From Terriglobia bacterium (GTDB taxonomy: Bacteria; Acidobacteriota; Terriglobia; UBA7540): DNA of 7,122 nt. Numbering within the stretch: position 1 is the first letter of the stretch; every line of letters begins with the position of its first letter. The stretch spans positions 1 to 7,122 of the forward strand of contig JASIKV010000060.1 in the NCBI GenBank assembly GCA_030049455.1, written 5' to 3'. Positions 1-5,437 of the stretch are shown piece by piece. The notes below the pieces were generated by a model. That model worked only from the letters and a program-made list of their open reading frames with translations, had not been told where the DNA came from and ran no database searches. A program made the translations under genes and the position numbers.

Positions 1-675
1 CTCTCCGTCACCGACCACTGCCTGCGCAGCCGGCATTACGTGAACGTGATTGTCGCGGGAAAACAGCCTGAGCTGCAGTGGCTCTCCATGGACGCGGCGA
101 TTGCCCACTGCACGTCGGGCATCGGCATCTGGAATTGGGCGTCGAATGACGAGGGCTCGGAACCCGACGTGGTGATGGCCTGCGCCGGTGACGTGCCCAC
201 GCTTGAAACCCTGGCAGCCGTCGCCCTGCTGCGGCACGATATTCCTGACCTGAAGATTCGCGTCATCAACGTCGTCGACTTGATGACCCTTCAGCCGGCC
301 AGCGAGCATCCCCATGGGCTTGCTGACCGCGACTTCGACTCGCTCTTTACCACGGACAAGCCCATCGTCTTTGCCTTCCACGGCTATCCGTGGCTGATCC
401 ACCGGCTCACTTACCGGCGAACCAACCACGCCAACCTGCACGTGCGCGGTTACAAGGAGGAAGGAACCACCACCACGCCCTTCGATATGACCGTCATGAA
501 CGATATCGACCGCTATCACCTGGCGTGCGACGTGATCGACCGCGTGCCCAAGCTGCGGAATCAGGCGGCGCTCGCCAAGCAGCGGCTGCACGCCAAGCTG
601 ATTGAGCACAAGCAATACATCGCCCGCGTCGGCGAAGATATGCCTGAGATTCGCGACTGGAAGTGGCCGCTTTAG
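1..675 (+). CDS. xfp: Phosphoketolase (xylulose-5-phosphate/fructose-6-phosphate), C-terminal part
   Basis: Partial gene, open from base 1 and ending at TAG 673-675, so only the last 224 residues of a protein that is normally about 790-800 residues are present. The family is a cytosolic thiamine-diphosphate enzyme that splits xylulose-5-phosphate (and often fructose-6-phosphate) with phosphate, giving acetyl phosphate plus glyceraldehyde-3-phosphate or erythrose-4-phosphate. Family-typical stretches are visible: VNVIVAGKQP, EWL-like LQWLSMDAAIAHC, the DVVMACAGDVPTLETLAA segment, IRVINVVDLMTLQP, then FTTDKPIVFAFHGYPWLIHRLTYRR, VRGYKEEGTTTTPFDM and the terminal DMPEIRDWKWP. These cover the end of the transketolase-like pyrimidine region and the C-terminal domain. 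The thiamine-binding N-terminal domain lies outside the window, so catalytic completeness cannot be judged. GTG and ATG codons near base 40 are internal, because homology continues upstream of them to the window edge. It is convergent with the toxin gene that follows. Confidence 0.95.
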   Translation, partial: LSVTDHCLRSRHYVNVIVAGKQPELQWLSMDAAIAHCTSGIGIWNWASNDEGSEPDVVMACAGDVPTLETLAAVALLRHDIPDLKIRVINVVDLMTLQPASEHPHGLADRDFDSLFTTDKPIVFAFHGYPWLIHRLTYRRTNHANLHVRGYKEEGTTTTPFDMTVMNDIDRYHLACDVIDRVPKLRNQAALAKQRLHAKLIEHKQYIARVGEDMPEIRDWKWPL

Positions 676-723
676 AATGCGAGTTTTAAGGTAGCGGTGG
701 TTCCTATAGCCTTTGATAGCATA

Positions 724-747
724 ATGACCTGATGACCTAATGACCGA
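724..747. repeat. Three tandem 8-bp units (ATGACCNN) across the toxin stop codon
   Basis: ATGACCTG, ATGACCTA and ATGACCGA follow each other at 724, 732 and 740. The array lies in the convergent spacer and contains the last codon (His) and stop codon of the toxin gene on the minus strand (stop at 737-739). The first six bases of each unit are identical. It is too short to be called a known element. It could be a slipped-strand expansion or an acidobacterial-type intergenic repeat. I see no terminator hairpin with a T tract between 676 and 736. Confidence 0.6.
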
Positions 748-1027
748 ATAGTGTGGGCAGATCACGCCGGCCATGTATGATGCTCATGATGCGCACCCCT
801 GGCCGCCCAATTCGGTAGAAGATGAGGTAATTGCCTACTGGAAAGCTGCGATAGCCACGTCGCAGGTCGTCCCTGCGTCTGCCTGCTCGGGGATTCTCTC
901 CCAGGATTTCGAAGTAGTGAATAAGCAAATCGATGAATCGGTCAGCAGCAGACTCGCTGTCTTGAGCGATGTGCTGCCATATTTCGAGTGCGTCCCTTCG
1001 GGCGCGCCGGGTCAGCCGATAAGTCAT
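737..1027 (-). CDS. parE: ParE/RelE-superfamily toxin (type II toxin-antitoxin)
   Basis: The 96-residue protein has the length and pattern of ParE toxins. An N-terminal helical part has the family's spaced Ala, Ile/Leu and Asp positions (ALEIWQHIAQDSESAADRFIDLLIHYFEIL, residues 13-42). The NPRAGRRRDDLRRGYRSFPVGNYLIFYRI segment (45-73) follows, then a final strand with the characteristic HGRRDLPTLF (85-94). ParE proteins act in the cytosol, usually by poisoning DNA gyrase, and are held inactive by their cognate antitoxin. The ATG is at 1025-1027, only 2 nt after the antitoxin stop, so the pair is cotranscribed and probably translationally coupled. The gene runs against the phosphoketolase and ends inside an 8-bp tandem repeat. 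No residue obviously required for the fold is missing. The ParE subfamily is favoured over RelE mRNA interferase by the LPTLF ending and the ParD-type partner, but target specificity cannot be read from sequence. Confidence 0.88.
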   Translation of the reverse strand: MTYRLTRRARRDALEIWQHIAQDSESAADRFIDLLIHYFEILGENPRAGRRRDDLRRGYRSFPVGNYLIFYRIGRPGVRIMSIIHGRRDLPTLFGH

Positions 1028-1029
1028 GA

Positions 1030-1296
1030 TCAGGGGTGCTTACGCATCATCCGGGCTTCTCGCTTTAGTTCGCCCGATAAGCGCTGAAGTGTTGAACCCG
1101 TGTAGTCTGTGAACTGACCCGATTGCAGATCGGCTTCTGCTTCGTCGAGTACCGCCAGGAGTTCGAGACGCAGGCGCTCGCGCTCCTCCCAGGACACCAT
1201 CGCTTCACGAACAGCGGCTTCCGCGTTGGGATAGCGGCCGCTCGCGATAGCTTTGCGAATGAAAGCTTCCTGATCGGGAGTGAGTTGGACTTCCAT
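1030..1296 (-). CDS. parD: ParD-like ribbon-helix-helix antitoxin
   Basis: The 88-residue protein starts MEVQLTPDQEAFIRKAIASG. Residues 3-6 look like the DNA-contacting ribbon strand (VQLT). The two helices of a ribbon-helix-helix (CopG/ParD) fold follow, including SGRYPNAEAAVREAM at about 19-33. A charged helical tail (WEERERLRLELLAVLDEAEADLQSG, about 36-60) and a toxin-wrapping C-terminus come next. Such antitoxins neutralise the toxin and repress their own operon. The frame stays open far upstream on the minus strand, to about 1722, but that extension overlaps the transporter gene and has no antitoxin homology. The ATG at 1294-1296 gives the standard ParD length. No Shine-Dalgarno sequence precedes this ATG, and the predicted promoter puts the transcript start at about the A of the ATG, so a leaderless message is likely. 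The toxin start follows after 2 nt. Confidence 0.87.
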   Translation of the reverse strand: MEVQLTPDQEAFIRKAIASGRYPNAEAAVREAMVSWEERERLRLELLAVLDEAEADLQSGQFTDYTGSTLQRLSGELKREARMMRKHP

Positions 1297-1303
1297 GCGA
1301 ACA

Positions 1304-1332
1304 AGAGTAAGGCCAGCCCTGCGACCTGTCAA
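1304..1332 (-). promoter_or_regulatory. Predicted promoter of the parDE-like operon
   Basis: Read on the minus strand, a perfect TTGACA (plus 1327-1332) is followed after 17 bp by TACTCT (plus 1304-1309), which matches three of six positions of TATAAT, including the key first T-A and final T. Seven bases separate the -10 box from the antitoxin ATG, so transcription would start at or next to that ATG. The -35 box abuts and overlaps by one base the 10-bp tandem repeat at 1332-1351, which is where an autoregulating antitoxin would be expected to bind. Confidence 0.6.
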
Positions 1333-1351
1333 CTCATTAGCACTCATTAGC
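1332..1351. repeat. Two exact 10-bp tandem repeats, candidate operator
   Basis: ACTCATTAGC occurs twice, head to tail, at 1332-1341 and 1342-1351. The period is about one helical turn, so both copies present the same face to a protein. The pair lies between the divergent antitoxin and transporter genes, touching the antitoxin -35 box and about 40-60 bp upstream of the transporter -10 box. Ribbon-helix-helix dimers can bind side by side on such spacing, so the ParD-like protein is the best candidate ligand. A metal-dependent repressor of the transporter is an alternative. The repeat is seen directly; its role is inferred. Confidence 0.55.
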
Positions 1352-1389
1352 AGATTTGGCCACCAGTACTTGCGTATTTGGATTTTCGG

Positions 1390-1395
1390 TATACT
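1390..1395 (+). promoter_or_regulatory. Predicted -10 box of the Nramp transporter gene
   Basis: TATACT matches TATAAT at five of six positions and sits six bases before the transporter ATG at 1402, so the transcript would start at about the ATG. There is no Shine-Dalgarno sequence before that ATG, which fits a leaderless message. The -35 region is weak (TACTTG at 1367-1372 with a 17-bp spacer), suggesting dependence on an activator or an alternative promoter upstream. Confidence 0.45.
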
Positions 1396-1401
1396 GTTCC
1401 C

Positions 1402-2742
1402 ATGGACCACGCCCCTGTTGTTCCGGAATCGGCTGCGGTCGGAACGCCTTCCCTGCCGGAGGTGCATCGCAGCATTGTGCTTCCGCAGGGGGCGGGATTC
1501 TGGCGCAAGGTCCTGGCCTTCTCCGGCCCGGGATTTCTGGTGGCGGTCGGTTACATGGACCCCGGCAATTGGGCCACGGACATTGCCGGCGGTTCGCGCT
1601 TCGCCTATCAACTCATTTCGGTTCTGATGATTTCGAATTTGATGGCGATTCTGGTGCAGGCGCTCGCCGCGCGGCTGGGAATCGCCACGCAGATGGATCT
1701 GGCGCAGGCCTGCAAGGCGCATTATTCGCGGCGAACCACAATTTTTCTATGGGTGCTATGCGAAATCGCCATCGCCGCTTGCGACTTGGCGGAAGTCATC
1801 GGCTCGGCCATCGCGCTCAATCTGCTTTTTCACATCCCGCTGCTCATCGGCGTGTGCCTGACGGCGCTTGACGTGCTGGCTATTCTCTATCTCCAGCACA
1901 AGGGGTTCCGCTGGCTCGAGGCGGTGGTGGTTTCGCTGATCGGCATCATCGGCGGATGCTACCTGGTGGAAATTCTTCTGGTGCGCCCTGACTTTATGGG
2001 AATTGCCCGGGGCGTTGTTCCCACCCCGCAAATTCTCACCAATCCGGAGATGCTTTATATCTCCATCGGAATCCTGGGTGCTACGGTGATGCCCCACAAC
2101 CTCTATCTGCACTCCTCGCTCGTGCAGACGCGCGCCATCGACCGCACACGGGAGGGTATTCGGACCGCCATACGCTTTAACTTTCTGGATTCTTTCCTGG
2201 CTTTGAACTTTGCCTTTCTGATTAATGCTGCAATTCTGATTATGGCGGCGGGGACGTTTTATCGAGCCGGGCTTACCCAGGTGGCGGAAATCCAGGAGGC
2301 CTATCACACCCTCACTCCGCTGCTGGGAACAAGCATGGCGAGCATTCTGTTCGCCGTGGCCCTGCTCTGTTCGGGGCAGAATTCCACTCTGACGGGCACA
2401 CTGGCCGGCCAGATCGTGATGGAAGGCTTCCTGAACCTGCGCTTGGTGCCCTGGCTGCGACGTTTGATTACGCGCTTGATGGCGATTATTCCTGCGGTGC
2501 TGACGGTCGTATTCTTCGGCCAGGCGGGAACCGCCAAGCTGCTGATCCTGAGCCAGGTGATATTGAGCCTGCAACTGTCTTTTGCCGTGGTGCCGCTCGT
2601 GCAGTTCACCGGCGACCGCCGCAAGATGGGAGAGTTCGCCAATCCGCTCTGGTTGAAAATTCTGGCCTGGTCCACGGCTGCGGTCATCGCAGCCCTGAAT
2701 GCATACTTGATGGTGATTTCGGTTCGGGATTGGGTTCATTAG
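1402..2742 (+). CDS. mntH: Nramp-family divalent metal (Mn2+/Fe2+) transporter
   Basis: The 446-residue integral membrane protein takes up divalent metals, usually Mn2+ and also Fe2+, with protons across the inner membrane. The two signature metal-site motifs are intact: DPGN at residues 53-56 in the unwound first membrane helix (MDPGNWATDIAGGS) and the MPHN motif at 230-233 in the sixth helix (GATVMPHNLYLHSS). About eleven hydrophobic segments are visible, from about residue 38 to 440, with a cytosolic N-terminal tail of about 33 residues (MDHAPVVPESAAVG...) that is slightly longer than in many relatives. The conserved CSGQNSTLTGTLAGQIVMEGF stretch is present at 323-343. An in-frame TTG at 1378 would add eight residues, but it lies upstream of the likely -10 box, so ATG 1402 is chosen. 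The gene is divergent from the antitoxin gene and is followed by a hairpin and a UspA gene on the same strand. Metal specificity is inferred from the family. The symbol is used in its broad sense. Confidence 0.93.
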   Translation: MDHAPVVPESAAVGTPSLPEVHRSIVLPQGAGFWRKVLAFSGPGFLVAVGYMDPGNWATDIAGGSRFAYQLISVLMISNLMAILVQALAARLGIATQMDLAQACKAHYSRRTTIFLWVLCEIAIAACDLAEVIGSAIALNLLFHIPLLIGVCLTALDVLAILYLQHKGFRWLEAVVVSLIGIIGGCYLVEILLVRPDFMGIARGVVPTPQILTNPEMLYISIGILGATVMPHNLYLHSSLVQTRAIDRTREGIRTAIRFNFLDSFLALNFAFLINAAILIMAAGTFYRAGLTQVAEIQEAYHTLTPLLGTSMASILFAVALLCSGQNSTLTGTLAGQIVMEGFLNLRLVPWLRRLITRLMAIIPAVLTVVFFGQAGTAKLLILSQVILSLQLSFAVVPLVQFTGDRRKMGEFANPLWLKILAWSTAAVIAALNAYLMVISVRDWVH

Positions 2743-2750
2743 GAATCAAG

Positions 2751-2795
2751 TCCTCAGTTTTCAGCTATCAGTTGCTGATGACTGAAACCTGAGGA
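2751..2795 (+). repeat. 45-nt near-perfect hairpin between mntH and the usp gene
   Basis: The left arm 2751-2771 pairs with the right arm 2775-2795 around a 3-nt loop (TTG, 2772-2774). Of 21 opposed positions, 18 are Watson-Crick pairs, one is a T-G wobble (2766/2780) and two are mismatches (2758/2788 and 2765/2781). No T tract follows, so it is not a standard intrinsic terminator. The right arm ends in GAGGA (2791-2795), the only Shine-Dalgarno-like sequence before the usp ATG at 2809, so folding would hide it. It may instead be a mobile or REP-like palindrome, or an RNA-stabilising or processing element between two cotranscribed genes. Confidence 0.65.
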
Positions 2796-2808
2796 CTGAA
2801 TACTCCTT

Positions 2809-3237
2809 ATGTTCAAAAAGATTCTTGTTGCTCTCGACCACAGCAAGGCGGACGGCTACCTTCTGCCGCAAGTGAAGGAGTTGGCGCGCTTGACCGGTGC
2901 GGAGATTCTTCTGCTGCACGTTTCCACCGGCTGGGCGGCGCAGTGGCAGGAAAATTTGAATCTCTCCGACTCCCGGGAAATGGAGGAGGACCGCGCGTAC
3001 CTGGAGAAGGTCAGCGCCGAGCTGATGGCTGAGAAGTTGAAGGTTACGACGCGCCATGAGAGCGGCGAGCCGGCGCGCGCCATCCTGAAAACGGCGAAGG
3101 GCGAGCACTGCGACCTGATTGCCATGACCACACACGGACACCGCTTGATCGCCGACCTGATTCACGGCGCAACCATCACCAAGGTTCGGCATGAAAGCAA
3201 TGTCCCCTTGTTCATCGTCCGGGCGCAAATGGAATGA
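2809..3237 (+). CDS. UspA-family universal stress protein
   Basis: The 142-residue protein is a single Usp domain, the usual length. It begins with the standard first strand MFKKILVALDHSKAD, with Asp10 at the nucleotide-pocket position. It contains GEPARAILKTAKGEHCDLIAMTTHG (86-110) and ends NVPLFIVRAQ. The family forms cytosolic dimers linked to stress survival, and some members bind ATP. The ATP-binding signature G-x2-G-x9-G-(S/T) is altered here to T107-x2-G110-x9-G120-A121: the first glycine is Thr and the final Ser is Ala, so nucleotide binding is uncertain. The gene lies 66 bp after the Nramp gene on the same strand, and an operon is likely because no separate promoter is evident. The only ribosome-binding-like sequence, GAGGA, is 13 nt upstream and inside the hairpin at 2751-2795. 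From memory, some Nramp proteins carry a C-terminal Usp domain, which would make this gene pair a split version. Confidence 0.92.
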   Translation: MFKKILVALDHSKADGYLLPQVKELARLTGAEILLLHVSTGWAAQWQENLNLSDSREMEEDRAYLEKVSAELMAEKLKVTTRHESGEPARAILKTAKGEHCDLIAMTTHGHRLIADLIHGATITKVRHESNVPLFIVRAQME

Positions 3238-3342
3238 GTGGACGCGCTGACGGAATTCGAAAATCGAGACTCGCGGAGAAGAGTGAATATCAAGTTTCGA
3301 ACTGCGAGTTTCGTGTTACTGTCAATCGAGGATTCCCCGTTC
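3238..3342 (+). other. Spacer between usp and the aldo/keto reductase, with short repeats
   Basis: This 105-bp stretch is open in the reductase frame from GTG 3238, but its translation (MDALTEFENRDSRRRVNIKF...) does not resemble reductase sequence. It carries a small palindrome CGAGACTCG (3265-3273) and two copies of AGTTTCG 14 bp apart (3293-3299 and 3307-3313). TACTGT at 3317-3322 resembles the TACTCT and TACTTT boxes seen before other genes here and could be a -10 element, but no good -35 box accompanies it. It is treated as non-coding leader, with low certainty about any promoter. Confidence 0.45.
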
Positions 3343-4449
3343 ATGCTGACACCCGGCCACGCCACCTCCGATGGGACGGAGCGCTACCGCCGCCGCTTTG
3401 AGGCCAAGTTGCCGGGCCATTTTCGCCAGTTTCAGGGCCTTTGGCTTTCTTCCATCGGCATCGGCACCTATCTGGGAGACCCCACCGCAGCGATTGACGC
3501 GCTCTATCGCGAGGCGGTCGCCGATGCTCTCGAGAGCGGAATCAACGTCATCGACACGGCCGTGAATTACCGCCATCAACGCAGCGAGCGCGCCATCGGC
3601 CAGGCGCTGTCGCAGGCCTTTTCCGCGGGGAAGGTTCAGCGTGACGAAGTTTTGATTGCGACCAAGGGTAGCTTCCTGAATTTTGACGGCCGCGAGCCCG
3701 AGGATCCCTCCGAGTATTTTCAGCGCACGCTCATTGATGCCGGCCTGTTCCGCCCTGAAGATGTGGTGGCCGGCTGTCACGTAATGACACCGAAATACCT
3801 CGAAAACCAGATTGAAGTGAGCCGTCGAAACCTGGGCGTCGAAACATTGGACGTTTATTTCCTGCATAATCCCGAGACGCAGTTGTCGCACGTAGCCCGG
3901 CAGGAATTTCAGAGGCGGATGCGCGCGGCCTTGTCAGCGCTGGAAAAAGCCGCGTCTGAGGGCAAGATTCACTGCTACGGCACGGCCACGTGGAATGGTT
4001 ATCGCGTCCAGCCGGATTCGCGCGAAGCGCTTTCGCTCCCCGAGTTGCTGCGGCTGGCGGAAGAAGTGGGGGGCAAGGGACATCACTTCCGCGCGGTTCA
4101 GCTTCCCTACAATCTGGCCATGCCGGAAGCCGTTTCTTTGCCGACGCAGCGGGTGGATGGCAAGGCCGTGCCGATCTTGCAGGTGGCGCGCGACCACAAA
4201 ATGCTGGTTTTCGCCAGCGCCAGCCTGCTTCAGCAGCGGCTGACGGAGGGACTGCCGCCGGAGACTCACGCGTGGTTTCCCAGCCTCGAAAAGGACGCGC
4301 AAAGGGCCATTCAATTTGTGCGTTCCACGCCGGGAATCTCCGCGGCGCTGGTGGGAATGAGCCGCCGCGGGCACGTCGCGGAGAATCTGCGCACGGCCCA
4401 AACCCCGCCGCTCAGTTTGCAGCAGTTCCGCGACATCTTTCGGAAGTAA
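3343..4449 (+). CDS. Aldo/keto reductase
   Basis: The 368-residue cytosolic oxidoreductase of the NADPH-dependent AKR superfamily has a TIM barrel fold. The first strand motif is GLWLSSIGIGTYLGD (32-46). The catalytic tetrad is visible: Asp71 and Tyr76 in NVIDTAVNYRHQRSE, Lys108 in EVLIATKG, and His175 in LDVYFLHNPETQ. A later cofactor-loop region reads GISAALVGMSRRGHVAENLR (331-350), as in other family members. The N-terminus MLTPGHATSDGTERYRRRF and the insert between the barrel strands make it somewhat longer than classic AKRs (about 320), typical of a subgroup I have seen in Acidobacteria. The substrate is unknown. ATG 3343 is chosen because homology starts soon after it and GAGG lies 11 nt upstream. 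In-frame GTG codons at 3238 and 3283 would add unrelated residues. The TPR gene begins 9 nt after the stop, implying one transcript. Confidence 0.9.
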   Translation: MLTPGHATSDGTERYRRRFEAKLPGHFRQFQGLWLSSIGIGTYLGDPTAAIDALYREAVADALESGINVIDTAVNYRHQRSERAIGQALSQAFSAGKVQRDEVLIATKGSFLNFDGREPEDPSEYFQRTLIDAGLFRPEDVVAGCHVMTPKYLENQIEVSRRNLGVETLDVYFLHNPETQLSHVARQEFQRRMRAALSALEKAASEGKIHCYGTATWNGYRVQPDSREALSLPELLRLAEEVGGKGHHFRAVQLPYNLAMPEAVSLPTQRVDGKAVPILQVARDHKMLVFASASLLQQRLTEGLPPETHAWFPSLEKDAQRAIQFVRSTPGISAALVGMSRRGHVAENLRTAQTPPLSLQQFRDIFRK

Positions 4450-4458
4450 GCGAGCAGG

Positions 4459-5292
4459 ATGGGTGGCCTCGTGACGAACCTTGAATCCGAAGACCGGCTG
4501 GCGCGCGCGCTGGAAGCCGTTGGCCAAGCGGATTTTCCCGCCGCCATCAGCCTGCTGGAAAGTCTGGTGGTCGAAGACTCCTCCAACGCCCGCGCCTGGA
4601 GCCAGCTCGGCGTGTGCTACCTCGAAACTCAGCGGCCCACCGACGCGCTTGAGGCCCTGACTCGCGCCGTCCAGGCCGCGCCCCAGGATGCCGATTCCCA
4701 CTATCTGCTCGGCAATGCCTCCGGAAGCCTGGGCCAATTGGACCGTGCCGCGGCATGCTATCGCCGCGCGCTCGATTTGGACCCGCACCACGCCAAGGCG
4801 GAAGAATTTTTGATGAAGGTGGAGTCGCTCATTGAGAGTCGCGAGCATTACCGCACGGGGCTGGGATTGCTTTATTCGAAGAATCCCTCGATGGAAGACT
4901 TGAACCGTTCCCTGCGGGAGCTGGTTCTGTCCGTCGCCATCTTTGAAAACTCCCCCGCCCGCGATAATTTACCGGAAGCGGCGCGGCGATTGCGGGATTT
5001 GCAGCGCGAAACGCCGCTGGCCATGGAAATCACCCCCGACCTTCAGCCCTGGGCGGCAGCGTGCGAGCGCGGCTTCCAGTGCATTCTCTTCAAAAACTGG
5101 GTCGGCGCCCAGGCGGCTTATGAAGAAGCTCTGGGCTTTCGGGTCAATGATGCCTTCGTTCATCAGGCGCTGGGGTTTTGCTTCATGGAGCTGGGAGAGA
5201 TTGATAACGCGGTCCGCGCGCTGTTGCGCGCTGTGGAGCTGGATGCGCATCGAGACTTTACGCACCTTACGCGCGTGCAAAGGGTCAACTGA
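4459..5292 (+). CDS. Tetratricopeptide-repeat (TPR) protein
   Basis: The 277-residue protein has no signal peptide or membrane segment, so it is probably cytosolic. Tandem TPR units are seen at about residues 14-46 (ALEAVGQADFPAAISLLESLVVEDSSNARAW), 47-79 (WSQLGVCYLETQRPTDALEALTRAVQAAPQDADS) and 81-114 (HYLLGNASGSLGQLDRAAACYRRALDLDPHHAKA). A second group lies at about 198-232 (WAAACERGFQCILFKNWVGAQAAYEEALG) and 234-266 (VHQALGFCFMELGEIDNAVRALLRAVELD). The middle, about 115-195, is less regular and may be a helical linker. TPR arrays bind partner proteins, and no enzymatic motif is present. The gene is 9 nt downstream of the aldo/keto reductase and almost certainly shares its transcript. ATG 4459 is used, but CAGGA (4455-4459) is too close to serve it and would better fit GTG 4471, which would shorten the protein by four residues. 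Confidence 0.85.
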   Translation: MGGLVTNLESEDRLARALEAVGQADFPAAISLLESLVVEDSSNARAWSQLGVCYLETQRPTDALEALTRAVQAAPQDADSHYLLGNASGSLGQLDRAAACYRRALDLDPHHAKAEEFLMKVESLIESREHYRTGLGLLYSKNPSMEDLNRSLRELVLSVAIFENSPARDNLPEAARRLRDLQRETPLAMEITPDLQPWAAACERGFQCILFKNWVGAQAAYEEALGFRVNDAFVHQALGFCFMELGEIDNAVRALLRAVELDAHRDFTHLTRVQRVN

Positions 5293-5364
5293 TTCCCTCC
5301 ATGGCATTCGCAGTTTTGCACGGGACTCATGTTGCCGTTTCGGCGCTTTGATTGCCCGCCGCGC

Positions 5365-5394
5365 TTGACAACAATCGGGCGATTTCGTTACTTT
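5365..5394 (+). promoter_or_regulatory. Predicted promoter of the DUF62 gene
   Basis: A perfect TTGACA at 5365-5370 is followed after 18 bp by TACTTT (5389-5394), which keeps the first T-A and last T of the -10 consensus. It would give a 5' leader of about 35-40 nt before the TTG start at 5438. It is the only good -35 box in the 145-bp spacer 5293-5437. No intrinsic terminator for the upstream TPR gene is evident there; a five-base-pair CGGCG/CGCCG stem at 5341-5361 lacks a T tract. Confidence 0.5.
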
Positions 5395-5426
5395 CCCTAC
5401 GGCTCACCCCAGGGGATGCAAAGGAC

Positions 5427-5431
5427 AGGAG
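5427..5431 (+). promoter_or_regulatory. Ribosome binding site that decides the TTG start
   Basis: AGGAG ends six bases before TTG 5438, which is optimal spacing. The following frame begins ARKPIITLITDFD, the expected N-terminus of the family, and no nearby ATG fits in frame, so TTG is the start. Confidence 0.8.
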
Positions 5432-5437
5432 AAAACA

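Noticed and set aside
1378..1401. TTG 1378 as the start of the Nramp transporter
   Set aside because: The likely -10 box TATACT lies inside this segment and there is no ribosome binding site before TTG. ATG 1402 is simpler.
1297..1722. N-terminal extension of the antitoxin frame on the minus strand, up to 230 residues in total
   Set aside because: It overlaps the transporter coding region, its residues show no antitoxin or other domain pattern, and ATG 1294-1296 gives the normal ParD length.
1756..2739. Long minus-strand open frame of 327 codons opposite the transporter
   Set aside because: Its composition (rich in His, Gln, Arg and Asn) is typical of the complement of a hydrophobic membrane protein gene, and no domain is recognisable.
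2751..2800. Intrinsic terminator for the transporter gene
   Set aside because: The hairpin is strong but no T-rich tract follows it, so a terminator call is not supported on the plus strand.
3238..3342. GTG 3238, directly after the usp stop, as start of the aldo/keto reductase
   Set aside because: The added 35 residues do not resemble the family, and the stretch contains short repeats typical of spacer DNA. ATG 3343 fits better.
3934..4848. Minus-strand open frame of 304 codons opposite the aldo/keto reductase and TPR genes
   Set aside because: It is antisense to two genes with clear homology and shows no family features of its own.
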